64,000 nucleotides of DNA from assembly GCF_000518265.1 (NCBI RefSeq), contig NZ_JADG01000021.1, forward strand, positions 87,433 through 151,432. Reading direction: 5' to 3'. The DNA is from Actinomadura oligospora ATCC 43269 (GTDB lineage Bacteria; Actinomycetota; Actinomycetes; Streptosporangiales; Streptosporangiaceae). A program made the translations under genes and the position numbers. Of this stretch, positions 8,252 through 15,598 are shown piece after piece (position 1 is the first letter of the stretch; every line of letters begins with the position of its first letter). Under the pieces are notes generated by a model. The model was given only the letters and a program-made list of their open reading frames with translations. It was not told the origin of the DNA and did not search any database.

Positions 8252-8991
8252 CCGACAAGCAGCACCCGAACGACGACAAGCCGCCCATCCGCGTTCTGCT
8301 GGCCGACGACCAGGCCCTGGTCCGCGGCGCGTTCGCACTGCTCATAGGCTCGGCTCCGGACATGGAAGTGGTCGGCGAGGCGGCCACCGGACGCGACGCC
8401 TACGAACTGGCCCGTCAAGCCCGCGCCGATGTCGTCATCATGGACGTCCGCATGCCCGACCTGGACGGCATCGAGGCCACCAGGCTGATCGCCGCCGACG
8501 AGGACCTGGCCGGCGTCCGGGTGCTGGTCCTGACCACCTACGACACCGACGAGCACATCATCGCCGCACTGCGGGCGGGCGCCAGTGGCTTCATCGTCAA
8601 GGACGCCCTCCCAGCCGAGTTGCTCCGGGCGGTGCGCACCGTGTCCGCAGGCGAGGCGCTCCTCTCGCCGGGCCCCACGGCCCGCGTCATCGCCCGCGCC
8701 CTGCGCCTGCCGGACACGGCCCCGCGCCCGAACAGCCGCCTCGCCTCGGACCGCCTGGCCGTGTTGTCTCCACGCGAGCGGGAGGTCCTGACCCTGGTAG
8801 CCAAAGGTCTGAACAACACCGAGATCGCCCAGGCGCTGCACCTGAGCCCGCTCACCGCCAAAACCCACGTGAGCCGGATCATGAACCGGCTGGATGCCCG
8901 TGACCGGCCACAGCTGGTCATCGTCGGCTATGAGACGGGCCTGGTCGTCCCCGGTCGCCATGGCGGCTCGATCGCGCCCTCAGAGGGATGA
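8248..8991 (+). CDS. NarL/FixJ-type response regulator
   Basis: This 247-residue DNA-binding regulator is the partner of the kinase whose stop it overlaps. The receiver domain shows LLADDQALVRG, the phospho-acceptor Asp in VVIMDVRMPDLDG (about residue 66), the conserved Thr in LVLTTYD and Lys in FIVKDALPAE. After a short linker, a LuxR-type HTH reads LSPREREVLTLVAKGLNNTEIAQALHLSPLTAKTHVSRIMNRL. Probable targets are its own operon and the MMPL gene, with an inverted repeat at 4748-4763 as a candidate site. Confidence 0.92.
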   Translation: MTDKQHPNDDKPPIRVLLADDQALVRGAFALLIGSAPDMEVVGEAATGRDAYELARQARADVVIMDVRMPDLDGIEATRLIAADEDLAGVRVLVLTTYDTDEHIIAALRAGASGFIVKDALPAELLRAVRTVSAGEALLSPGPTARVIARALRLPDTAPRPNSRLASDRLAVLSPREREVLTLVAKGLNNTEIAQALHLSPLTAKTHVSRIMNRLDARDRPQLVIVGYETGLVVPGRHGGSIAPSEG

Positions 8992-9181
8992 CGGTCGAAA
9001 TCCAACGCTGCCCCACACACGTGGAGACGACTGGCATGGAGGCGTGCCGCACAGCGTTGGTAGCCACGCCGCAAAAGGAGATCGCAGATAGGGCCGGACT
9101 TCCGGTTAGTTGTACCCGGTCATGGTCTTGGCGACATTCGGGCGACGCGGCTGGCTCTCAAGTCGGGCGGCGGGGTGGGGG

Positions 9182-10327
9182 TCAGGCTTGCCAGAGGGTG
9201 GCTAGTTGGCGGGTTGCGAGGCGGGACGGGACGGCGCGGAGCAGGGTGTCACGTAGCCAGGCGCTCACGCCGGTCTGGGAGGTCAGGCGCGATTGCCGGG
9301 ACGCCGCCCGCATCATGCGGCTGGTGCTGGGCCTGCGTTCGGCGTCGTAGCTCAGGAGGCGCTGGGGGACGTCGGCCGGTTCCCCGCCCGTCAGGTGGCG
9401 GGTCAGCGCGGCGGCGTCCTCGAAGGCCTGGCTGGCGCCCTGGCCGAGGTCGGGTGGCATGGCGTGCGCGGCGTCGCCGAGGAGCCCGATCCTGCCGGAC
9501 GCGAACGAGGGCAGGGGTTCGGCCAGGCGGGTGATCGGGTCGACGTGGATGTCCGCGGGCGGGGTGGCCTCGATCAGCTCGGGGACGAGGGGATGCCAGT
9601 CGGCCATCAGGGACAGCATCTGCGCGCGTGCCTCGTCCGCGTCGGGTGGCGTGCCGTCCAGGAGGGAGTCGGTGAACCAGTACAGGCGGTCCTCGCCGAC
9701 GGGGAACAGGCCGAACATCGCGCCGCTGCGACGGTCGACCAGCTGGCTGACGAGCAGGTCCGGGGCCATGCCGGGAGGGCGGGGCAGCATGCCGCGCAGG
9801 TCCATCCGGCCGGTTCGCCGCAGCCCGGGGTGATCGGGGAAGAGCTGGGCGCGCAGCGTGCTGCCGATGCCGTCGGCCACGATCACGGCGTCCGCTCTCG
9901 CGACGGGTTCGCCGTCGCTGATCACGGTCACTTCGGTGTCGCCGGATTCCAGGCGCTCGACCGGGCTGCCGGTTCGTACCAGGCCAGGGGGCAGCGGGGC
10001 TCGTAGCGCCCGGTGCAGGTCCGCCCGGTCGATCATGGCCGGTGTGCCGACGACCTGCTGCACCTGGGCGGTGTCGGTGACCAGCAGCGGCCGTCCGAGC
10101 CTGTCCCGCAATCCCCAGAGACCGGCCTGCATATCCCGCCCACGGACGTCCGCGGCCAGTCCCATCGTGTCCAGCGCGCGAAGCCCGTTGGGCATGACCA
10201 CGATGCCGGTGCCCGCCTCCCGCAACTCGGCGGCCCGTTCGAAGAGCGTGACCTCGTGGCCCGTGCGATGCAGCCCCACCGCGGCCGCCACTCCCCCGAG
10301 TCCGGCGCCGACCACAACGATCCTCAT
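9182..10327 (-). CDS. FAD-dependent aromatic-type monooxygenase
   Basis: This 381-residue cytoplasmic flavoprotein of the PHBH/UbiH-like group hydroxylates an organic substrate using NAD(P)H and O2. The dinucleotide-binding GAGLGGVAAAVGLHRTG opens the protein. A central region has VIVADGIGSTLR (the DG motif), and the second FAD motif is IGLLGDAAHAMPPDLGQGASQAFEDA. Length and domain order are normal. The gene is divergent from a TetR regulator across a 53-base gap with a perfect palindrome, so it is probably repressed by that regulator and induced by a small-molecule substrate. In such pairs the enzyme often inactivates a drug or degrades an aromatic compound; which applies here is unknown. 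Confidence 0.88.
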   Translation of the reverse strand: MRIVVVGAGLGGVAAAVGLHRTGHEVTLFERAAELREAGTGIVVMPNGLRALDTMGLAADVRGRDMQAGLWGLRDRLGRPLLVTDTAQVQQVVGTPAMIDRADLHRALRAPLPPGLVRTGSPVERLESGDTEVTVISDGEPVARADAVIVADGIGSTLRAQLFPDHPGLRRTGRMDLRGMLPRPPGMAPDLLVSQLVDRRSGAMFGLFPVGEDRLYWFTDSLLDGTPPDADEARAQMLSLMADWHPLVPELIEATPPADIHVDPITRLAEPLPSFASGRIGLLGDAAHAMPPDLGQGASQAFEDAAALTRHLTGGEPADVPQRLLSYDAERRPSTSRMMRAASRQSRLTSQTGVSAWLRDTLLRAVPSRLATRQLATLWQA

Positions 10328-10355
10328 GCGACCTCCTCGTCGACATTCACTACGA

Positions 10356-10369
10356 TCGTACTAGTACGA
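10356..10369. promoter_or_regulatory. TetR operator between monooxygenase and its regulator
   Basis: The perfect palindrome TCGTACTAGTACGA is in the middle of the 53-base divergent intergenic region. It is placed to cover both promoters, the classic arrangement for a TetR repressor controlling itself and its neighbour. Confidence 0.7.
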
Positions 10370-10380
10370 ATATTGGTATC

Positions 10381-10995
10381 ATGGGGTTCATGCCGCCCCT
10401 CAACCAGGCCCGTCGCCGGGCAGTCGCCGATGCCGCCATCGAGCTACTGGCGTCCTCGGGTGTGCATGGAGTGACCCACCGCGCGGTGGAGAGGGAGGCG
10501 GACCTTCCGCCGGGAACGGCCTCGAACTACTTCCGCAGCAGGGAAGCACTGCTGGTGGCCGCCGCGGAGCGAATCATCGAGTTGCATCACGCCGACACCG
10601 ACCGCGCCACCGACCAAGCCACCGGGCAGCCCGCGTCCCTGGTCGACCTGCTGGCCGAATCGCTGTTCACGGCGGCGACAAGGCTGCGCGACCGCTACCT
10701 GGCGATCTTCGAACTGCAACTGGAGGCCACCCGCCGACCGGCGCTCGCCTCGGTACTCGCGAACCTGCAGGACGCCGCGATGCGGACCACCGCCGGACAC
10801 CACGGCAAACTCGGCCTCACCACCCCCCGCGCGACGATCGCCACGCTGATCTCGCTCTACGGAGGCGCGCTGCACACCCTGGTCACCTCCCCGCCGGAGA
10901 GCGTCACCAGGGATGCCGTCCAGAACCTGGCCCAGGCCATCGTGCACGGCTGCGACGTGCCCGAAGAGGCTTCCGAGCGCGGGGAGCTTCGGTAG
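10381..10995 (+). CDS. TetR family transcriptional regulator
   Basis: This 204-residue repressor has an N-terminal TetR HTH: RRRAVADAAIELLASSGVHGVTHRAVEREADLPPGTASNYFRSREALL. The variable C-terminal half should bind an inducer. It is divergent from the flavin monooxygenase, which is its likely target. ATG 10381 and ATG 10390 are both possible starts; the second lies closer to the expected N terminus (MPPLNQARR). The ligand is unknown. Confidence 0.88.
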   Translation: MGFMPPLNQARRRAVADAAIELLASSGVHGVTHRAVEREADLPPGTASNYFRSREALLVAAAERIIELHHADTDRATDQATGQPASLVDLLAESLFTAATRLRDRYLAIFELQLEATRRPALASVLANLQDAAMRTTAGHHGKLGLTTPRATIATLISLYGGALHTLVTSPPESVTRDAVQNLAQAIVHGCDVPEEASERGELR

Positions 10996-11127
10996 ACGCG
11001 CTCGTCACAACGCTCGTTGATGACCATGTCCACGCCTTGGGGAGTCCTGGCGCGGCGCGCGGACCGGCCCCAGCGCTTGAGCTCCCTCGTTCCGGGTTCG
11101 TGGGGTGATCTTGGGGGTGGGACGGCT

Positions 11128-11140
11128 TAGGGTGATCCCG
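11128..11140 (+). promoter_or_regulatory. Putative leaderless -10 element for the lone response regulator
   Basis: TAGGGT at 11128-11133 is six bases before the GTG start at 11140, and no ribosome-binding site is present. This resembles the arrangement before the kinase at 2091. Confidence 0.45.
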
Positions 11141-11808
11141 TGACGATTCGGGTGCTGATCGCCGACGACCAGGTGATGATCCGCGACGGGCTGGCGGCGC
11201 TGCTGTCGTCGGATCCGGAGATCGAGGTGGTGGGGCAGGCCGGGAACGGCCGGGAGGCGGTCGACCTCGCCCGGGAGCTGGTCCCGGACGTGGTCGTCAT
11301 GGACATCCGGATGCCCGAGATGGACGGCCTCGCCGCCACCGCCGAGCTGGTCGGCGACGCCTCCGAGGAGGACTCCAAGGCGCCGAAGGTGCTGGTGCTG
11401 ACGACCTTCGACCTGGACGAGTACGTCTACGAGGCGCTCGGCGCGGGGGCCAGCGGGTTCCTGCTGAAGGACGCCCCGGCCGCCGACCTCGTGCAGGGCG
11501 TGCGGGTCGTGGCGTCCGGGGACGCGCTGCTCGCGCCGTCCATCACCCGGCGGCTGATCTCCGACTTCGCGCGGCGGCGCAGGCACGAGCGGCCGAGCCC
11601 GGCGGCGTCGGCGGCGCTCACCCCGCGCGAGCGGGACGTGCTGCGGCTCATCGCGCGCGGCATGTCCAACGCCGAGATCGCCGCCGAGCTGGTGTTGGCC
11701 GAGCAGACCGTCAAGACGCACGTGGGGCACGTCCTGACCAAGCTGGGTCTGCGCGACCGTACCCAGGCCGTCGTGTTCGCCTACGAGAACGGTCTCGTCG
11801 GCGACTGA
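11140..11808 (+). CDS. NarL/FixJ-type response regulator without adjacent kinase
   Basis: This 222-residue regulator has a receiver domain with IADDQVMIRDG, the phospho-acceptor Asp in VVMDIRMPEMDG (about residue 55), LVLTTFD and FLLKDAPAADL. A LuxR-type HTH follows: LTPRERDVLRLIARGMSNAEIAAELVLAEQTVKTHVGHVLTKLGLRDR. No kinase gene touches it. The orphan DesK-type kinase at 2091-3413 on the same strand is the best candidate partner; if so, the intervening DNA separated them. Its stop is nine bases from the convergent quinone oxidoreductase stop. The regulon is unknown. Confidence 0.9.
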   Translation: MTIRVLIADDQVMIRDGLAALLSSDPEIEVVGQAGNGREAVDLARELVPDVVVMDIRMPEMDGLAATAELVGDASEEDSKAPKVLVLTTFDLDEYVYEALGAGASGFLLKDAPAADLVQGVRVVASGDALLAPSITRRLISDFARRRRHERPSPAASAALTPRERDVLRLIARGMSNAEIAAELVLAEQTVKTHVGHVLTKLGLRDRTQAVVFAYENGLVGD

Positions 11809-11817
11809 TCCGCCGGG

Positions 11818-12774
11818 TCAGCGGGACGGGTCGAGGACGAGCTTGCCGGTCGAGCGGCGGGAACGCAGGTCCTCGTGGGCCCGCTGAACCTCGGACAGCC
11901 CGTACTCGCCGCCCGCGACGACCTTGAGCCGTCCGGCCGCGACGAGGCCGAACAGCTCGTCCAGCGCGGTGCCCATGACGTCGCCGGGGAGCTGGAACAC
12001 GTGCGCCAGCCACATGCCCGCGACGGTCGTCGAGTGCGACATCAGGGTGGCGGGCTGGACGGGCTTGGGCAGCTCCCGGGACGCCATGCCGTAGAAGGCG
12101 AGGCGGCCGAACGGGGCGAGCGCGGTGAGGCTCTGGTCGGTGACGCGTCCGCCGGTCATCTCCAGCACCACGTCCACGCGGCGGCCGTGGTTGGCCTCGA
12201 TCAGCGCGGTCTTGAGGTCGGGCTCCTTCGGGTCCACGGCGATGTCGGCGCCGAGGTCGAGCGCGAGGGCGCGCTTCTCCGGGGACGAGGCGGTCGCGAT
12301 GACCCGGCCCGCGCCCCAGGCCTTGGCCAGCTGGACGGCGAGGGTGCCGACGCCGCCCGCCGCCGCGTGGACGACGACCGACTCGCCGGGTGCGAGGTGG
12401 GTGCTGCGGCGCAGGAGCAGCCAGGCGCTGACGCCCTGGACGACCATGCCGAGCGCGGTGACGTCGTCGATGTCGTCCGGGACGTCCCAGGTGGTCGCGG
12501 TCGGCGCGACGGCCTTCTCGGCGTAGCCGCCGGTGCCGAGCAGCGCGACGACGCGGCGGCCGTCGGGGGCGCGTCCGACGACCTCGCCGCCGGGGACCAG
12601 GGGCAGTACCTGCTTGGACAGGTAGCTGTCCTCGGTCTGGTGGGTGTCGGCGTAGTTGATTCCGGCGCGGTCGACCTCGATGAGGACCTGCCCGTCGCCG
12701 GGGACCGGGTCGGGCAGCTCGACCGGCGTGAGGACCTCGGGTCCGCCGAACTCGCTGATCTGGATGGCGCGCAT
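11818..12774 (-). CDS. Zinc-binding-dehydrogenase family NADPH:quinone oxidoreductase
   Basis: This 318-residue medium-chain reductase resembles QorA. It begins with the GroES-like fold (MRAIQISEFGGPEVLTPVELPDPVPG), has the AGINYADTHQTEDSYL catalytic region, and then an NADPH-binding Rossmann motif VVVHAAAGGVGTLAVQLAKAWG. The structural and catalytic zinc ligands of alcohol dehydrogenases are absent, as usual for this subgroup. It probably reduces quinones or enals in the cytoplasm. It lies 25 bases downstream of the SDR gene on the same strand and is likely co-transcribed with it from the promoter region controlled by the TetR operator at 13662-13683. Confidence 0.88.
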   Translation of the reverse strand: MRAIQISEFGGPEVLTPVELPDPVPGDGQVLIEVDRAGINYADTHQTEDSYLSKQVLPLVPGGEVVGRAPDGRRVVALLGTGGYAEKAVAPTATTWDVPDDIDDVTALGMVVQGVSAWLLLRRSTHLAPGESVVVHAAAGGVGTLAVQLAKAWGAGRVIATASSPEKRALALDLGADIAVDPKEPDLKTALIEANHGRRVDVVLEMTGGRVTDQSLTALAPFGRLAFYGMASRELPKPVQPATLMSHSTTVAGMWLAHVFQLPGDVMGTALDELFGLVAAGRLKVVAGGEYGLSEVQRAHEDLRSRRSTGKLVLDPSR

Positions 12775-12799
12775 CTCTTCGTTCTCCCTTTCGGCGGGC

Positions 12800-13645
12800 T
12801 CAGCGGGGCCCGGGGACGCCGCGGAACCGGAACGGCTCGGACGGGCGGCCGGGCACCACGTACCAGGCCTCCCCGGCGCCGTCCCCGTCCAAGATTGCCA
12901 TGAACGCCTCGACCACGTCCGCGAGGGGCAGGACGGGGAACCCCTGGCGTTCCAGCTCGTCCCTCATCGGGATGATGATGTCGGTTTCGGCGAACGAGGG
13001 GCACAGCGCGTTCACCCGGATGCCGTCGGGCAGGTGCGCGGGCCCGAGCGCCCGGACGAGCCCGACCACGGCCGCCTTGTTCGCTCCGTAGACCGGGTCG
13101 AAGGGCGTCGCGGTGAGCCCGGCCATGCTCGCGGTCGCGACGATGTCGCCGCCGCCTCGTGCGCGCAGGGCGGGCAGGGCCGCGTGGACGCCGTAGACGA
13201 CGCCGTCCACGTTGATGGACATCGCGCGGCGGTGGCGCTCGGGATCGAAGTCGTCGCCGAGGCCGAAGCCGCTGGCGACGCCCGCGTTCAGGAACGCCAG
13301 GTCGAGGCCGCCGAAGCGGTCGACGGCGGTCTGGACGGCCCGCGCGCTGTCGGCGGGCTCGCGCACGTCGCAGCGGACGAACGCGCCGTCCAGCTCCTCG
13401 GCCAGGGCCCGGCCGTGGTCCTCGTCCACGTCGGCCAGGACGACGTGGACGCCCTCGTCCGCGAGCCGCCGGGCGACCGCCGCGCCGATGCCGTTCGCGC
13501 CGCCGGTGATGAGCGCGACCCTGCCCGTGCGCCCGCCCGCGCGCCCGCCCGTGCGCCCGCCCGTGCGCCCGCCCGCGCGCCCGCCCGCGCGCCCGCCCGC
13601 GCGCCCGCCCGCGCCGGAGTCCGCTGGTCCTGGAAACGCCGTCAT
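12800..13645 (-). CDS. Short-chain dehydrogenase/reductase with N-terminal GGR(A/T) repeat
   Basis: This 281-residue NAD(P)-dependent oxidoreductase has the SDR motifs TGGANGIG (cofactor), LNAG (as FLNAGVAS), catalytic Ser in VATASMAG, and YGANK for the Tyr-Lys pair. The start ATG 13645 is chosen because GAGGTG precedes it; an ATG five codons upstream exists. Between residues about 12 and 42 the protein carries seven copies of Gly-Gly-Arg-Ala/Thr encoded by a 12-bp tandem repeat, running straight into the first beta strand (RVALITGG). Such a tail is not part of the SDR fold. The substrate is unknown; acyl-CoA-type chemistry is suggested by the divergent acyl-CoA dehydrogenase. Confidence 0.86.
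   Translation of the reverse strand: MTAFPGPADSGAGGRAGGRAGGRAGGRTGGRTGGRAGGRTGRVALITGGANGIGAAVARRLADEGVHVVLADVDEDHGRALAEELDGAFVRCDVREPADSARAVQTAVDRFGGLDLAFLNAGVASGFGLGDDFDPERHRRAMSINVDGVVYGVHAALPALRARGGGDIVATASMAGLTATPFDPVYGANKAAVVGLVRALGPAHLPDGIRVNALCPSFAETDIIIPMRDELERQGFPVLPLADVVEAFMAILDGDGAGEAWYVVPGRPSEPFRFRGVPGPR
13529..13612. repeat. 12-bp tandem repeat (7 copies) inside the SDR gene
   Basis: Seven head-to-tail copies of GCGCCCGCCCGY (Y is C or T) occupy 84 bases. The unit is a multiple of three, so copy-number change would lengthen or shorten the encoded GGR(A/T) stretch without shifting the frame. Confidence 0.9.
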
Positions 13646-13661
13646 GGCACCTCGATCCATA

Positions 13662-13683
13662 AGTAACTGACCCGTCAGTTACT
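13662..13683. promoter_or_regulatory. TetR-type operator in divergent SDR / acyl-CoA dehydrogenase promoter
   Basis: Perfect 10-bp arms AGTAACTGAC and GTCAGTTACT flank a CC centre. The site fills most of the 46-base gap between the divergent starts. The TetR gene at 14912, co-transcribed with the acyl-CoA dehydrogenase, is the likely binder. Confidence 0.72.
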
Positions 13684-13691
13684 ATAGCTCC

Positions 13692-14915
13692 ATGGACTTC
13701 GGTTTGAGCCCCCGCGCCGAGGAGTACCTCGGCCGCCTCCAGGACTTCATGGACGCCCACGTCTACCCCGCCGAGCCGGTGTACGCCGCGCAGCGCCGGG
13801 AACTGATCGCCGCCGGGCGGGAGCACGACCTGCCGCCCGTCGTCGAGGAACTGAAGACCGAGGCGCGCGGGCGTGGCCTCTGGAACCTGTTCCTTCCCGA
13901 CAGCACCGATCCGGCGCACGGCCTCACCAACACCGACTACGCCAGCCTCGCCGAGGTGACCGGACGGTCCCCGCAGCTCGGGCCCGAGGCGATCAACTGC
14001 TCCGCGCCCGACACCGGCAACATGGAGGTGCTGCACCTGTTCGGCACGCCCGAGCAGAAGGAGCGGTGGCTCAAGCCGCTGCTGAACGGGGAGATCCGGT
14101 CGGCGTTCGCGATGACCGAGCCGGACGTGGCCAGCTCCGACGCCACCAACATCTCCACCCGGATCGAGCGCGACGGCGACCACTACGTGATCAACGGCCG
14201 CAAGTGGTGGATCACCGGCTCGGCCGACCCGCGCTGCAAGGTCATGATCGTGATGGGCAAGACCGACCCGGACGGCCACCCCTACCTCCAGCAGTCCATG
14301 GTCCTGGTGCCGATGGACACCCCCGGCGTCGAGATCGTCCGGGCGCTGCCCGTCTTCGGGTACCACGACCAGGAGGGGCACTGCGAGATCCGGCTCACCG
14401 ACGTGCGCGTCCCGGTGGAGAACCTGGTCGGCGAGGAGGGCGGCGGGTTCGCCATCGCGCAGGCGCGGCTCGGGCCCGGCCGCATCCACCACTGCATGCG
14501 GGCGCTCGGCATCGCCGAGCGGGCGCTGGAGCTGATGTGCCGCCGCGCGCTGGACCGCGTCGCGTTCGGCAGGCCGCTGGCCGCGCAGGGCGTCGTCCGG
14601 CAGCAGATCGCCGAGTCCCGGATGGCGATCGAGCAGGCGCGGCTGCTGACCCTGAAGACCGCGTGGCTGATCGACAGGCACGGTGTGAAGGCCGCCCGGT
14701 CCGAGGTCGCCGCGATCAAGGTCATCGCGCCGCGGGTCGCCCTGGAGGTCGTGGACCGCGCCATCCAGGTGCACGGCGGCGCGGGCGTCTCCGACGACAC
14801 CCCGCTCGCCGCGATGTGGGCCGGGCTGCGCACCCTCCGGCTCGCGGACGGTCCCGACGAGGTGCACGTCCGGTCCGTCGCGCGCGCGGAGTTGGGTAAG
14901 TTCACTCAGAAATGA
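13692..14915 (+). CDS. Acyl-CoA dehydrogenase (ACAD10/11-like)
   Basis: This 407-residue flavoprotein catalyses alpha,beta-desaturation of an acyl-CoA. The three-domain acyl-CoA dehydrogenase layout is visible: N-terminal helices, a middle beta domain with FAMTEPDVASSDATNI and KWWITGSADPRCKV, and a C-terminal helical domain with RALDRVAFGRPLAAQGVV and IQVHGGAGVSDDTPLA. The form with NTDYASLAEVTGRS and HGGAGVSDD is typical of the ACAD10/11-type branch that handles medium to long or branched chains. It overlaps the TetR gene by four bases. The pair is divergent from the SDR/oxidoreductase pair, suggesting one small catabolic regulon. Confidence 0.9.
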   Translation: MDFGLSPRAEEYLGRLQDFMDAHVYPAEPVYAAQRRELIAAGREHDLPPVVEELKTEARGRGLWNLFLPDSTDPAHGLTNTDYASLAEVTGRSPQLGPEAINCSAPDTGNMEVLHLFGTPEQKERWLKPLLNGEIRSAFAMTEPDVASSDATNISTRIERDGDHYVINGRKWWITGSADPRCKVMIVMGKTDPDGHPYLQQSMVLVPMDTPGVEIVRALPVFGYHDQEGHCEIRLTDVRVPVENLVGEEGGGFAIAQARLGPGRIHHCMRALGIAERALELMCRRALDRVAFGRPLAAQGVVRQQIAESRMAIEQARLLTLKTAWLIDRHGVKAARSEVAAIKVIAPRVALEVVDRAIQVHGGAGVSDDTPLAAMWAGLRTLRLADGPDEVHVRSVARAELGKFTQK

Positions 14916-15598
14916 ACAGGACCACGGGGGAAACGGGCACGCGGCGGCGGATGCCCCAGGCGCAGCGGCGGGAGCAGTTGCTCGGGCTGGCGCTGCGCGA
15001 GTTCGGGCGACGCGGGTACCACCTGACCCAGATGGAGCACGTGGCGGCCGCGGCGGACGTCTCCAAGGCGCTGCTGTACCAGCACTTCGCGTCCAAGGAG
15101 GAGCTGTTCGCCGAGGTCGTCGGCTCGGTCGTCGCGGAGCTGACCGGACGGCTGGGCGCCGCGGTGCGCGCCGAGGACGACTCGGTCGACCGGATCCGCG
15201 CGATGGTGCGGGTGCTGTTCGACTACGCCACCGACGAGCCGGACGCCTGGTCGCTGGTCATACGGCACCTGGACAAGCCGGAGGTCGGTCCGGGCCTGCG
15301 CGAGCTGCGCGACCGGCTGGGCGCGTCGTTCGCCGACCTGCTGCTGATCCGCCGCCGCGTCGACCCGGCCCTGTCCCCCGCCGCGCTCGCGGTGAACGAG
15401 CACCGGGCGCGGCTGCTCGTCCCGCTGATGTACGGGTCGATGCTGTCGATGGTGTCGTGGTGGCTGGAGCATCCCGACACCCCGCGCGACCGGGCGGAGG
15501 CGATGGCGGTCGAGTTCATCTGGCTCGGCCTGGACCGCCTCCGCACCGGTGAGCGCCTGCGCGCCTCCGAGGCTTCGGAACCCGCCGGGGATCAGTAG
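14912..15598 (+). CDS. TetR family transcriptional regulator
   Basis: This 228-residue regulator overlaps the acyl-CoA dehydrogenase stop (ATGA). The HTH reads RREQLLGLALREFGRRGYHLTQMEHVAAAADVSKALLYQHFASKEELFAEVV. The C-terminal ligand domain is of usual length. Gene order implies it senses an acyl-CoA or related metabolite and represses both divergent operons through the palindrome at 13662-13683. Its 3' end overlaps the convergent hydrolase gene by seven bases. Confidence 0.88.
   Translation: MNRTTGETGTRRRMPQAQRREQLLGLALREFGRRGYHLTQMEHVAAAADVSKALLYQHFASKEELFAEVVGSVVAELTGRLGAAVRAEDDSVDRIRAMVRVLFDYATDEPDAWSLVIRHLDKPEVGPGLRELRDRLGASFADLLLIRRRVDPALSPAALAVNEHRARLLVPLMYGSMLSMVSWWLEHPDTPRDRAEAMAVEFIWLGLDRLRTGERLRASEASEPAGDQ

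Noticed and set aside
8992..9181. A short gene starting at ATG 8988 overlapping the response regulator stop
   Set aside because: The frame runs on into the antisense of the monooxygenase gene, shows no recognisable protein features and has no ribosome-binding site of its own.
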